A stretch of DNA of 64,000 bases from Dallia pectoralis (Eukaryota > Chordata > Actinopteri > Esociformes > Umbridae): NCBI GenBank assembly GCA_029465975.1, contig CM055755.1, forward strand, positions 6,881,927-6,945,926, written 5' to 3'. This document shows, piece after piece, positions 1 to 11,199 of this stretch; positions within the stretch are counted from its first letter, which is position 1, and the number at the start of each line of letters is the position of its first letter. Made by a program: the position numbers and the translations under genes. A model generated the notes under the pieces. It saw only the letters and a program-made list of their open reading frames with translations. It made no database searches and was not told the origin of the DNA.

Positions 1-335
1 GCAAAATGTTGGTCAATGACATGTAGTTACACTAAAAACACACATTGCCATAACAACGAGACAATCGTAACATCAAGCCTTTCCTGAGATGCGGCACCTG
101 AGAGAAAATAAGCATGCTTGTTTTGAACAAACTCGGTTTACATACTTGCAAAGTAATCCCCGCTCTCGCTCAGGTCGGTATTGAAAATGAGAACCCGGCC
201 CGGTTGGTCGTTATAAAATGGCAATTAGCTTTCAGCCTGGTTAAATAATGGTTAAATGGGATTAAGTAAAGATGCCAAGTTTCACTAAAGTGGCCCTATG
301 AAAAGCAAACCCAGAATACACAAAGGTCAAAGGTC
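1..335. other. 3' flank of the galaxin-like gene
   Basis: AT-rich sequence downstream of the galaxin-like stop codon. It presumably holds the 3' UTR. No convincing poly(A) signal or other gene was identified. Confidence 0.3.
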
Positions 336-661
336 TTAATTGGTATTCTGACCGCTGGATAATATACAGGAGCGGCACATAGAGAAAAACCCAAGAATAG
401 AGTAAATGGGGGACGAGTTATTACGGAGGTCAGTGATGAAGCAAATGTCCTTCATGAAGGGACATGTTTCCATCCAGATGTAAGTGTTGCCCGGTATCAG
501 TTTGGGGGAGCTGCAGTAGTCGGACAACTTTAAATGTAGCGGGTCAGACAAAGCCACGGCTTGGCTCACCAAGTGATCGAGCGTCAATGACACAGTGTTC
601 TTCATCACAATGGACATCCGTTCACCCCTCGCAGACACTGTCTCCACTGTCCCTATGTAAA
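336..661 (-). CDS. Galaxin-like gene, terminal exon 13 (NTR-like tail)
   Basis: Acceptor GTGTTTCCAG, then 108 codons to TAA at 338-336. It begins VYIGTVETVSARGERMSIVM, followed later by SDYCSSPKLIPGNTYIW and METCPF. Beta-strand-like start, cysteine-proline-leucine region and glycine before a hydrophobic strand resemble NTR/C345C modules. This is a family-level inference. The final ~25 residues look less conserved and an undetected donor could shorten them. Confidence 0.7.
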
Positions 662-3600
662 CTGGAAACACATTAACATACTCATGTATGCTTGCTTGTT
701 TAGGAAAGAGGCTAGTGTGCTAGCGGATGTGGATCCTCCTACAGATCGTCCACTTCTGTGTTCAATCGCCTGTTGAGCTAAGTCATGCGGGCCCTGTTTC
801 CTGTCCTACTGGGTTTCCTATTGCAGAGGCCTTACCTTTTTTGTGACACAAATCTTTGCACTTCATGTGCTCCAGTTGAAGAAGCCTGGGATCTGAGGAC
901 AGTAAACAAAGGCGATTTAACGGAATGAGGCCGTGGCAGAAAACAACGCCGGTCCGCCGCGTCGTCATCGAAACAGATCGAGTGTTCGTTATTCGCGTCA
1001 CCGCTTGGTTGACGGTTGTAAACCATTTCGGTGTCGACCCCTCTGACCTGGATTTGTCCCGGTGCCGACTGCGGCGTACGGCTCGGTCCGCGGTTTCAGC
1101 ACCCCCGCGCAGCATGACCAAAGGGAGGCGTTGGGGTAGTGGTGCCCACAGCAGGCGAACCCCGGTTGGGTAGGGTAGACCAGAGCCAGACCCGAGGCCA
1201 CGCAGCAGGTTTGAGTCGACCCAGCCTCCATCAGGAGGCTCCCACAGCACTGGGACTCGTTCGTATGCCTGCCGTGAGTGTGCAGATCATACAGGGTGCC
1301 GGCACAGCACTTCTTTTGTCCGTTGCTACGGTTATAGGTCACTCTCCCACAGCAAGCCACATCTGCAGACCAGCAGTGTCTGCAGAGAAGAGTACAGTAG
1401 ATGACCTGCTATTACCAGACAATCCTACCGACTGATGAGGCAAGAATAAACGCACATTCCTGCATTCCTCTGTGTGTAGGACAGCGAAATACTTCTACAT
1501 TCTAGACTTATAATAGAGGAAGTAAGCAACATGAACTTTGTGAACAGCCACACTGCAATCATGACTATATAGTTAGCTAACATCACCCGGTGAAACAGGA
1601 AGCAATGGAAAGTGGTCTAAAGGTCTTTGCTTCGGTCTCGACACGCACGCGCGCACACACACGCACACACACACACAGACACACACACACAGACACACAC
1701 ACACAGACACACAGACGCACACACGCACACACGCACGCACAGACACACAGACACACAGACACACAGACACAGACGCACGCACAGACGCACGCACAGACGC
1801 ACGCACAGACGCACGCACGCACGCGCGCACACGCACACACACACGCACACACACAGACACACACACAGACACACACACACATGCACACACACACACACAC
1901 ACACACGCACGCACGCACAGACACACAGACACACACACACACAGACACAGACGCACGCATAGACGCACGCATGCGCGCAGACACACACTCACGCACACAC
2001 ACGTGTACGGCTGCAGCATGGAGTTGAACCTAGACCACTGCTCTTTTCACTCTCCTTCCTTCTCAATTGTATTGAAGGGTTTTACCATAATCTCTGCAAA
2101 ACAAAGTTCCTTACCATCTTTTTATGTTTCAAACATTCATGTCCTGAGGGTGAGAAACGTAGCTCCTCACCCCATTATTAAAGAATGTGTCTAACCACTG
2201 TGTCTAAGCACTGGCTATTCAAATAGAAAAAATACAAAACATTTCTGTCTGCGTTGTTCAGGATGTCTGAGAGGCTTCCCGTGGAAAGTAATATGACCTC
2301 TGACTTCAGGCCAACTTTATTTTTCAAATTCAAAGCCATGCCAGCAGACACAAAAACATTCCTATACGTACTTAGACAAGCCGGGGAGACACAGACAGGA
2401 CACCATGTCTGGGAAAACAGTTCACTGTCCTAGACAGTAAATCAATGCTTGGCTGCATCATTTACAAAAAAAGACCACCCTGTTTAGAAACTCACTTGTG
2501 TCCTTCGCAGCAGATTTCGGTCTGAGGGTCGTATGTGGTCGTGCCACAGCAGTGGTTTCCGGGTCTGTTGACGTACGAGTTACACACCAGTTGTCTGGAT
2601 GGCTGATACACGTGGCCATCCTGGGAGCAACGCTTGTCCGTCCGCTCATGGACCAAGCTATGGTTACAGCACAAGCTGTCGTCCGCTACACTGTAGGGTT
2701 TTGCACCACAACACTAGGACAGAAGAAGACACACACACAAATCAGTAACCAGGGCATCAACACAAACAGACGCACGCACATAAACTATATGACCAAGTCT
2801 GTGTGAACATCCCTACTATATATTGAGTTCAGGTGTTTCAGCCAAAGACCAAAGTCTTTTATTGTCAAATGTACTGAATTACATAGCACCATTCTGAACA
2901 GTGAAATTATTATAACAAGGTCAAAAGTGTAAGACCACACCAACTCGGAAGTGTGTCGAAATCGCCAGGGAGTTTCAAAACAGCCAGAGGAAGCAACCTC
3001 GGCACAAGGACTGTTCACAAAATGGGCTTCCACGGCGGTCAGCTGTAGCCAAGCCTCACATCAACACCCACAACGCCAAGCTTCGGGAGTGGTGTAAAGC
3101 ACGCCACCACTGGACTCGGTGTAAGGAGCAGGGGAAATCTGTTCCCTGGAGTGATAAATAACACTTCGCTACTAGTGCTGAAAGACAATCTGGAAGTGGA
3201 ACGCTCCTAGAATGCAATGCGCCGCGAAATATCTGGTGGTCGGGCGTTGGTTTTGATTTCGACAATGTGAGGAAAGCCCTTTCCGAGTCCAGCACGCCTG
3301 TGCCCCCGAGCCCTTGTGCAGAAACCGAGGTCTATAAAAACATGGTTTAGGAGGTTTGTCTGCATAAATTCCAGTGCCCTGGAGCATTGACCTCAGCCAC
3401 ATTGAACACTTCAGGGTTGATTTTCGAAACAGAGATCATGAGCCAAGCCTTTTTGTCCAACAGCCGTGCCTGACTTCACAAACGGGCACAAGCTCTCGTA
3501 GAGATGTTGTGTAAAGCCTTGCAAGAAGAGTGGCGGGCTGTTATAGCTGCAAAGTCAGGGTCAATATTAACGGCCATGGTTTTGGAATGGAAAAGTCATA

Positions 3601-6600
3601 TGGGGTGATTATCGGGTGTCAACATACTTTAGATAATATGGTATGTATAGAAAAGACAAATACTCGACTTCCTTAACATAAACACAGAGCACCAGAATTT
3701 TTCACCAATCACCAATCAGAATCACCAATCCAATTTTTATATCAATTTACCTCACACATTTTCACAACCGATAGTTTGGGAAACAGTTGGTGCCCTTAAT
3801 AATCAATGTTACTCACAAAAAATTGTCCATTAATTAACGATCCCGGGGTACTCTAAATTGTCTAGATTCCCAATGGGAATTATATTACAACTTTCCACAA
3901 GACAGAATATATGTTGATTCAACAAACAATTGTACAGCATCCAGCTTAAATGACAGATAAACAAAAACAAATAAAACACACACACACACACACTACCTTC
4001 ATAAGTAAGTATACATGCGGGCATACATAGAAAGAACGTCAACGCACCCAACCACTGTATCAAGCATATAGGCCAAATTCAAACAAAGTCGACAATAAAG
4101 GTTCACGTACTAGAAAAAAGGTTGACTTCCTTACCCAGGTACCAGGGCACACATCTACAGACAACGCCAAGCAATAGAGAACAGATGCAGGGACACCGTA
4201 CGCTCTCCGTCTCCAGTCAGATTGACTCTCGAACAGAAGAGGAGAGACCCTTCTAGCAACCTTTGGCAGGGTGTGGCTTATAGACTAAGCTGTATAGCGG
4301 GAAAACTGTCCAGGCTCAGCTTACAATACAGAAGGAAGCTAATAACAAAACCTTTTTTTCCAGATATTCGGTGACATTTCCACCCTGACAGACTTTGTAA
4401 ATAAACCAATGCATGTTCAGAAGATTGGCCCCGAGATCCTTTTCGCACTGTTCCACGGTCCTGAACAGAATAAAATGGGTCTGTGGGCCCGACGCGTACG
4501 TCCATTGTTTTCCTTACAACGCTTTACGTAATCATGAAAAATATGAAAATGCACAAATATGCGTCTGTTTTTACTACCATGTCGACTACTAGAAAGGTGG
4601 CAGAGCAATTTTACCGTCTGTAATTACCATCGCTGATATGAGCGTTCATCTGGGTGTATTGAAGCCGGTTCAGAGAGCTATGCTTTAGCAACATGCCTTA
4701 TTCACATTGTCAAACAAAACTTACCAGATTTTTCCCACGCACCCGATTCGACAGACTCCCGGCACAACACATATCTTTTTCTGGATTGTATTGTTCGGAT
4801 CCACATTTAGCAGGGATTTCTATACAGTGAAATAACGTGAGATACTGGTTATAAATACATTTATAGTTCGTCTCACCTGGAAACGCATACTGTGCATTGA
4901 AATAAGAATACTCCTATTTTTATTTAACTATTTTAAGAAACCCTAAACTCTTTTTTTGTCGCTAGTTAGGCAACAGAGTCTGTTAAATCCTCCTACACTG
5001 GATGGGCAGATTCAGAAACGCTCTAATGCTATTTATTTTGAAAGTCTGGCATGTGCAGTGGTGTTTCTTCGGCAATGATTTGTCGTCAGAACAGCTCTTT
5101 CCTCTCTTACAATGCTTTTAATAACTACACAATGCATCCCTCTGTAATACTTTACCGTCTTTTTAATCTTTTACACTTTAAATATGTAAAATATGTCAAA
5201 TGTATATGAAAGCTAGAAAAAGGCCATTGAGACACATTTTGTGTCTTTCCAAGCGAGACCTGGCCCTGTTAATGGTATTAATCTAGAAGACATAACAAGA
5301 CTCCGGACATGCAATGTGTATAAACACAAATGCTACATTCCGCATCGGAATATACAAAGTCTCGGCAAAGTATTTGCCATGTCTGCTGTTGCATAATGAA
5401 TAGCAGTCTGTCTCGTATCAAGGCGCCGGGAACAAAGAGGCAATTCCTGTTAAAGAGTTGACAGATAGCTGGCAGCACAAGACACCAAGTCTGAATGACG
5501 TATCGACTTTCTTTTTTTCCTCACAGTCTGGGTCTACCTTCATAGCATTTCTGTCCGGAAGGGTAGCGTCCCTTGAAAGAGCCATTGCAGCATTGTTCAG
5601 TTGTCGGGTCATAGCAGGCATTTGTACCACAGGTTTCCTCGCCAAGAGTACTGGAGGCATGTGGAGAACACAAACAAACACCCGGACACATGAGCAACAC
5701 ATCCATATCAAGACATTCATTACCAGAAAATAAACACACACAGACGAAGGCTAAACTGTAGTTGGGCTTTGGTCCTGTGCGGCTCATTTGGAATTAGTGT
5801 GGGCGGTGAGAAGCGCCAGAATGAAGTTTGTTTTTGGCAAAAGCCTTTGTCAGAGTAAAAAGCAAAACATTCCAATAATATTTGTATTTTTATATGGCAG
5901 ATTTTTTTAACCTGAACCCAAATATTTTTTATTGCCCCAAACTTTTTAAGTTTGACACGAATACTAACTTCTCTGTACCTTGAGCCAGTGGATGTACACT
6001 GACGAGCCAAAACACGATGACCAGTTACGGGTGAAGCGATTAACACCGACTATCTCCTAACATGGTCAAAGTCTGGGTAGATTGGATAGTAAACGACCAA
6101 TCAGATCTAGTATTCAACATGCTGGTGAAATGGCCTGAACAACTTTGACATGGGCTAAACTATTGTGCCCAGATGACTGGGTCCGAGCATCTCTGAACGG
6201 CCACGCTTGTTGGGTTGTCCCGATCAGCAGTGTTGTGTAGCTACCGGCATTGGTCGGAGATGGGACAAACCACAAACCGGCTACCGGGTGTTGTGCGGCC
6301 AGGTCTTTATGATGCGCGAGGGCAAGGCAATTTTCTGGTTCAAACCGACAGAAACTGTGGCACAATTCACAGAAAAAGTGGGTCTAGTGCCGTGTAGCCG
6401 CGGGATTGGTCAGAACGCCAATGAGGACCCCAGCCCATCGTCAAAAGCCTGCCTAGTCCAAAAAGTCACGACGGACGGCCATGGATCTGGTGCAAGCTTT
6501 AGCCAGGGTCAAGTGATGACATCAGTATGGACCGTGGGAAGACGCAAACCGGTGGAGGGAATGTTCTGCTCTGGGCAACGTTCTGCTGGAAAACCCTGGG

Positions 6601-9600
6601 TCTCGACATTTACGTGGACAACAATTACATGCAGCAGTTCTTAACAATGCTCAATTTGTACTTAGGAATCCAAAGAGTGCCCGCGCCAGCAGCCTACATC
6701 ATTGAAACAAGGCACGATGGATCCCTGCTTTCATGTCGGTTCCGGCAGAGCCTGACCCGCCCGTCCGTCTGAATGTCACAGAAGAATTCGAGACTCATCA
6801 TCAGGCGAAGTTTTTTCCAATTTTCTGTGGTCTTCTGCTGCTGTAGCCGTTCTGCTTCCCGGTTTGAAGTGTTGTGCGTTCAGAGATGCCCTTCTACATA
6901 CCTTGGTTACTGTTACCTTTCTATCAGGTTGGACCAGTCTGATCATTCTCCTCTGACCTCTGCCATCAACAAGGCATTTTCACCCGCTGGATATTTTCTC
7001 TTTCTGACAATTCTCTGAAAAAACTATAATCCTAGAAGTTCAGCACTTTCTGAGATACTCAAACTGACCTGTCTGGCACCAACAACCATGCCACGTTCAA
7101 AGCATTTTAAATCGCCTTCTGATGCTCAGTTTGACCTACAGCACATCATCTTGACCATGTCAACATAAATGCATAGGGTTGCTACCACGCGATTGGCTGA
7201 TTAGGTATTTGCGTTAACAAGCAGTTGAAAAGGTTGTCTGTAGTATGTTAAAATGTGGCGCCGTTCATAATGACAAAATTTAACCTTACCAACGTTGTGT
7301 CCGACCAGGAGAGAAAGGTGTAGGGACAGGCTGAAATAAAGTAGTTGAAACAGTCATAAAGTGAAGTTTCATATCAACAATACAGAATTGCTTTTATAAA
7401 TAACGAGTCGCCAACATTAAATTGTTTTCCCGTACTTCTGTAATCGACACGCAGCACTTTTCATTCTGACGCCTTGCGGTTACTAGAGTAGAATTGCAGC
7501 AACACTGGCGACTTTTGTCAAACTGGTTGTTTCCGCAACACACGCTGACATTGGAGGTTTTGGTCAGGACGTTCATTTGCCTCCCACAGCACAGCTGGTG
7601 ACTGTCATAAAGCTCTGCAGTGGAACAATTGAAGGAACGGCCGATGAGATTTGGCGACGCAAATGCATGCAAATCGCTTGTATTTGTACGTGAGGTCTCA
7701 TAGGATGCGAGGCGCAGGTAAGGTCACAACAACCAACTCGCTTTTAATGCCTTTGGAAATACTAAAACCAATTACTTACTACATAATCGTTTAGAAGCGT
7801 CAAAGACATCGATCAAAGTTCAGAGATCTGAACCTACCAACCTTTTCCACAGCACTTGGAATCAGGTGCGTTCCTCTTAAGGATCCGTGACTCACAACAT
7901 AGATAGTTGAGCGGATCGAAGGCTTTGTATCCACAGCAATCTGACACCAGCTGGCTCAAATGACCAGTCAGCTGACCTAAACAAATTACACAGTTGTCAA
8001 ACAAACACACATGTTGCATAATCATTTGAACTCGACTTCCCATTGCAATATCCTGCCTAAATATTAACTCCAGTGTGTATCGCATGGCTAATGCGCTCTG
8101 CAAATGGAAAAAGACTAACATTGCAATTTTTGTCTCACCCTGACAACAAGAAGCCTGGGTGATGTTAAAGGCTTTTCTTCCACAGCAGGACAGGCCCGCC
8201 CCTTTGTGTAACACATCTTCGCAGCAGGTGAACCCCGTAACGTCATATCCTAGAGTCCCACAGGCGTCCCTTTGGTGTGAGCTGCAAAGGAAAGGCTAGT
8301 ATGTCACGTGGGCTATCAGCGCAAACGGAAGAGAACCTTTGACATACATTCTGATTTTTCACACATAGAATGACATCATACAACTCAAATCCTCCACATT
8401 TAGTCAATTGGTTTAACGTCACAGTTATTTTGTTTATCAGGACAAGTAAATACAGCCGAGATGTTCCTTTAACACTCACTAAGTTAGACTGGCACATTTT
8501 ATACACACAGTGCAGATGCCATGCGTATACAGTAGGTACACCCGGGTTACAATGTCACTTTTTAAATAAGAGTAAAGAGTAAAATAAGAGTAAACAAACA
8601 TGATGCCCAGACAAGTTCACAATCATTTGCAACATGACATTTGTGTGGTTTGTCAATATATAAATCAATTTAGTTGGATAAAATTGCTTTGACAAAATCT
8701 CTTAAATAACTCTTCCTTGGGGTGATTCTTATCCAGTTCAGAGACAATACCAGTTATTGATTGTACTCACATGTTGTAGAACCTCTCAGCATGGATAGAG
8801 ACTGGCTCTCCAGACGGAATGACCTGCCCTACGAATTTGGATCACAGGAACATGCACATATAAAGACAATCATCCTGCTTATGTGTTGTGGGAAATGTTT
8901 TGACTATCTTATCATTCATCCCAGTAGGGCATTAGATCTCGAAAATGCCAGTAGGGCATTAGTAGGGCATTAGATCTCGAAAATGCCCTGGGCAAAATAT
9001 TCTAACTGTGAAAACCTGACAAACTGGAGCAATAAATTATTCCGATATTGTGCTTCAAGCAGCCAATTTGTTATACAACTTTGTCCAAGCAAGTAATAAT
9101 CGACAGAAAACAAGTTAACAATATTCAAGTTTGAACTAACAGAAATTATATGGAATAAATGCTCACTCAGCAGTGCCGTCTTATGATACAAGCACCAAAT
9201 ATGGTACAGGGGAAACCCGTGAAACGTCAACACACGTGGGCTTATGTTCCAACACAGCGCTAGACCACAGGAGACCTCAAAAGACAATTGATCGACTCAC
9301 TACTCAACTTTCAGCCACTGATCATTATTGGAAAACCCTCTAAAGGATATTTCTACCCGCAAACAAAACGTTCTACACATTGCATCACATCCATCGGACT
9401 CTATACATCACATACTCGCTAACATGTCCGCTGTACTTTTTTTCAGCTATCTCAACAAATTCCACCAACTGAAACGTGCATTCTTATACAAGAACAAAAC
9501 AGTTTTATTCCGAGGAACAGAACAGGTGAAGCACAAATTCCAAACTAGTGAAGGGGAACAACTGGAGCCTTATCTTCACACAGCTGAACTCAACACTCAA

Positions 9601-9818
9601 CCTCACAAAGTTTGTCACAATCACACTTTTGTGTTCAACTAACAGATGTAAGTGATGATAATGCTTTCTACTTACCAGGTGCTCTGTAGCAAGTCAGGGA
9701 CAACCAAACTGCACAAATTAAACAGAGAAATGTTAAAAAGAGGAGGACATCCAAAGCAAATAAGCAACACGGTTGAAAGTGGTTCCCACTTACCAAACAT
9801 AAGTAGTGGGGTAATCAT
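336..9818 (-). CDS. Galaxin-like secreted cysteine-rich protein, 13 exons
   Basis: Joining 9818-9794, 9708-9676, 8828-8771, 8281-8139, 7976-7842, 7614-7436, 7330-7290, 5650-5538, 4819-4725, 2713-2496, 1379-1048, 892-836 and 661-336 gives 1755 nt: 584 codons plus TAA with no internal stop. All introns are GT/AG. Residues 1-20 read as a signal peptide (MITPLLMFVWLSLTCYRAPG). The body has 22 di-cysteines in units such as CCGxxxYD...LCC, the pattern of galaxin, known from the coral skeletal matrix and from galaxin-like animal proteins. About nine N-glycosylation sequons are present (e.g. NITQ, NVSV, NGSF, NNSS). The last ~125 residues lack CC pairs, start CKDLCHKKVYIGTVETV and resemble a netrin/NTR module (inference). 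The protein should be secreted or extracellular; a substrate or partner is unknown. Least certain: the donor of exon 6 and the exact 3' terminus. UTRs are not defined. Confidence 0.85.
836..892 (-). CDS. Galaxin-like gene, exon 12
   Basis: A 57-nt phase 1-1 exon with acceptor CTGTCCTCAG and donor GTAAGG. It encodes DPRLLQLEHMKCKDLCHKK. The closely spaced cysteines could be the first ones of an NTR-like fold. Confidence 0.75.
1048..1379 (-). CDS. Galaxin-like gene, exon 11 (densest CC region)
   Basis: The largest repeat-bearing exon, 332 nt, with acceptor CTTCTCTGCAG and donor GTCAGA. Six di-cysteines occur in sequence (ACCGRVTYN, KKCCAG, QCCGSL, QTCCVA, ACCGHHYPN, SCCAG). It starts HCWSADV once joined to exon 10. 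An unspliced reading would run on about 16 codons before a stop. The spliced choice joins smoothly to exon 12. Confidence 0.83.
1640..2005. repeat. Intronic (CA/CAGA/CGCA)n microsatellite
   Basis: About 365 bp of ACAC, ACAGACAC and ACGCACGC tracts lie in the intron between exons 10 and 11. Its low complexity leaves several frames open on both strands; none is coding. Confidence 0.95.
2496..2713 (-). CDS. Galaxin-like gene, exon 10
   Basis: A 218-nt exon with acceptor TTCTGTCCTAG and donor GTGAGT. It carries CCGAKPYSVADDSLCCN, a cysteine-poor linker, and HCCGTTTYDPQTEICCEGHK. It leaves in phase 2. Confidence 0.85.
2950..3650 (+). mobile_element. Decayed Tc1/mariner-type transposon
   Basis: The sequence follows a fish Tc1-like transposase region in plus orientation: start of the helix-turn-helix region near 2955, a segment reading GGAGTGGTGTAAAGCACG near 3089-3106, and a 3' end near 3590-3650. 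Many indels and stops are present and no intact transposase frame remains. It sits in the intron between exons 9 and 10 of the galaxin-like gene, antisense to it. Confidence 0.7.
3972..3993. repeat. (CA)n microsatellite
   Basis: About eleven CA dinucleotides in the intron between exons 9 and 10 of the galaxin-like gene. Confidence 0.9.
4725..4819 (-). CDS. Galaxin-like gene, exon 9
   Basis: A 95-nt exon with acceptor CACTGTATAG and donor GTAAGT. It encodes EIPAKCGSEQYNPEKDMCCA, then GSLSNRVRGKNL. CG-xxYNP-MCCAG is a galaxin unit. No long open frame marks this exon; it was found from splice sites and phase. Confidence 0.78.
5538..5650 (-). CDS. Galaxin-like gene, exon 8
   Basis: A 113-nt exon with acceptor CATGCCTCCAG and donor GTAGAC. 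It encodes TLGEETCGTNACYDPTTEQC, then CNGSF and GQKCYE. Single cysteines replace some CC pairs, so this unit is degenerate. Confidence 0.82.
6000..6660 (+). mobile_element. Tc1-like transposon relic, left end preserved
   Basis: The left end GAGCCAAAACACGATGACCA (from 6003) and about 400 bp that follow match, inverted, the copy at 48395-48830. The interior recalls Tc1-like transposase (e.g. GATGACTGGGTCCGAGCATC near 6173). The 3' half is replaced near 6660 by another repeat. It lies in the intron between exons 7 and 8 of the galaxin-like gene. Confidence 0.75.
6665..7215 (-). repeat. Dispersed fish repeat, degenerate
   Basis: Recognised from general memory of fish interspersed repeats: a block around CTGACCTCTGCCATCAACAA (6956) through GCGATTGGCTGATTAGGTAT (7190). 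The superfamily is not certain. It adjoins a truncated Tc1 relic and ends about 75 bp from micro-exon 7. Confidence 0.45.
7290..7330 (-). CDS. Galaxin-like gene, 41-nt micro-exon 7
   Basis: Bounded by acceptor TTATTTCAG and donor GTAAGG. It encodes PVPTPFSPGRTQR plus two bases that make a cysteine codon with exon 8. It enters in phase 0 and leaves in phase 2, which is what exons 6 and 8 need. It is too short for open-frame searches. Confidence 0.65.
7436..7614 (-). CDS. Galaxin-like gene, exon 6
   Basis: The acceptor CCACTGCAG is clear. The exon encodes ELYDSHQLCCGRQ, VCCGNNQFDKSRQCCCN and NEKCC. The frame stays open to a TAA past the exon. I chose donor GAA|GTACGG at 7436, which keeps phase with exon 7. 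TGC|GTGTCG eight codons... earlier region gives the same phase but fits the donor consensus less well, so up to five residues at this junction are uncertain. Confidence 0.75.
7842..7976 (-). CDS. Galaxin-like gene, exon 5
   Basis: A 135-nt phase 1-1 exon (acceptor TTGTTTAG, donor GTTGGT) with DCCGYKAFDPLNYLCCES and SKCCGK. The CCG-aromatic-FDP-LCC spacing is the clearest galaxin-type unit in the gene. The donor is weaker than those of the other exons. Confidence 0.85.
8139..8281 (-). CDS. Galaxin-like gene, exon 4 (first CC repeats)
   Basis: A 143-nt exon with acceptor CCTTTGCAG and donor GTGAGA. It carries three di-cysteines (FTCCED, LSCCGRKAF, ASCCQG) and an NIT glycosylation sequon. Both flanking phases match the neighbouring exons. 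Confidence 0.85.
8771..8828 (-). CDS. Galaxin-like gene, coding exon 3
   Basis: A 58-nt exon with acceptor TTCGTAG and donor GTGAGT. It encodes GQVIPSGEPVSIHAERFYN and ends in phase 2. This is the mature N-terminus ahead of the first cysteine repeat. It contains no cysteine. Confidence 0.72.
9676..9708 (-). CDS. Galaxin-like gene, coding exon 2
   Basis: A 33-nt exon between acceptor TTTGTGCAG and donor GTAAGTAG. In phase with exon 1 it gives VWLSLTCYRAP, which completes the signal peptide. A signal peptide spliced from two tiny exons with strong sites supports the model. Confidence 0.72.
9794..9818 (-). CDS. Galaxin-like gene, coding exon 1
   Basis: The start codon ATG is at 9818-9816, read on the minus strand. 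The exon encodes MITPLLMF and ends with the first base of a valine codon before donor GTAAGT. This is the beginning of a hydrophobic signal peptide completed in exon 2. No TATA box is evident in the 140 bp upstream. Confidence 0.72.
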
Positions 9819-10239
9819 GGTGAATGATTGAAGATGAGAGACTAGGATGCACTCTGATACAAGTACCGATAGACAGCCACACCTACTAAGTTTCACCCCT
9901 CCCATTTTGAACATCTGAAAATTCCCATAGTGCAACAGTCCCAAATAGATCCCTTACATTTTGTATGAGTCATTTTTTCCAAGACAGCCAAATGCTGCTT
10001 CAGTTGGTGAAAGTGTCAAGGAGACACCAGTGCATCTGGTATGCTGCTGATGTGATTTTGCTGCACATTTGACCTACATTGTTCTCCACCATTACACAAA
10101 GCACTAGCTGTGACACATCCCAGAAGGAATACCATACATTAATGAGGGACAAGAATCACCCTGGTGGTATGCTGTTCAAAAAAAATATATTTTGGAATTT
10201 TGTGATGTCATGCACTGTCAGTCCTATCGCACGCTGTTT

Positions 10240-10510
10240 GGGTCAGAGTATGTCTGAAACGGCATGCCTTGTGGTGTGCTCCCGGTCACCAGCGGTGAGT
10301 TCCTTCCGACGGTGGTCCGAGAGACAAACCACTGACTGGAAACGGGGTGTTGCACGCCCAAGGGTCATCGACGCGCGCGCGGGCAACAGAGGATATCCCG
10401 TTTGATCTGAACCGACAGAAGGTTTTACCGGGGGATACGTCACAGGAAGTGTATTTATGAGGGGGGGGTGTCGCAACACACACAGGCGCATCGCCCCCTG
10501 ACGGTGATGC
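10240..10510 (+). mobile_element. Tc1-like transposon fragment
   Basis: Shares the segments GTGGTCCGAGAGACAAACCA and GAACCGACAGAAGG with the copy at 6000-6660 and with the reverse of 48395-48830. It is about 270 bp, truncated at both ends and non-coding. Confidence 0.7.
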
Positions 10511-10584
10511 GACTGTGAAACATCAAAAGATGGTCTGAATAGGAAACAGAATATAATATTATATAATTTTTCATCTAAATAATT

Positions 10585-11195
10585 ATTCTGTCCTTCAAAC
10601 TATGGACATCTTTGACATACAATGGGGTTTTAGTGACTGTACTGGCCACTCCCATTATAGTCAGAATACTAGCTGACTGCTTCTTCCCTAAATACTTTGG
10701 AGCTGGGCTCGCGGTCATGATCCTGTTGAAGGAGAAATCAAGTGCTGTCCACAGGGAATGGCATAGTGTTGCAAAATTCTGTGGTAGCTTTCCTTCTTCC
10801 AGATCTATTTCACCCTGTACAAATCTACCACTTAACCACCACCAAAGCACCCCCAGACCATCACATTGCCTCCACCATGTATGACAGGTGGCATCAAGCA
10901 CTCCTCCTCTGCGTCTCACAGATTCACTTATTTGTAATCCGACCAACTCGAACTTAGATTTGTCTGTCCATTACACTTTTCTCCAAACTTACTTCAGTGT
11001 CTTTGTTTGTTTTTCTGCGCATTGTAATATTATCTGTTTATTGGCCAGTCTGAGATTTCTTTAACGTAACTGTCCTCTTGCTCAGTTGTGCTCCGGGGCA
11101 TTCTTTAATCAGCACAATGGTTTTGGGCAGTTTTCTTTTTAAATCATAAACTTGGATTGGTGCCTCCTCTATTCCTGTTGCGTATGATCTGGTAA
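10585..11195 (-). mobile_element. Second-family Tc1-like transposon relic
   Basis: Contains CCCCCAGACCATCACATTGC (10850) and neighbouring sequence matching the antisense of a Tc1-like transposase family common in fish. It is a different family from the relic at 10240-10510. Multiple indels remove any open frame. Confidence 0.65.
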
Positions 11196-11199
11196 GACA

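Noticed and set aside
783..1250. 155-codon minus-strand frame overlapping galaxin exons 11 and 12
   Set aside because: Only its exon 12 part is in the gene's frame; the rest is intron and an alternative frame of exon 11.
1573..2027. Cysteine/valine- or histidine/threonine-rich frames
   Set aside because: They come from the (CA)n microsatellite in an intron of the galaxin-like gene.
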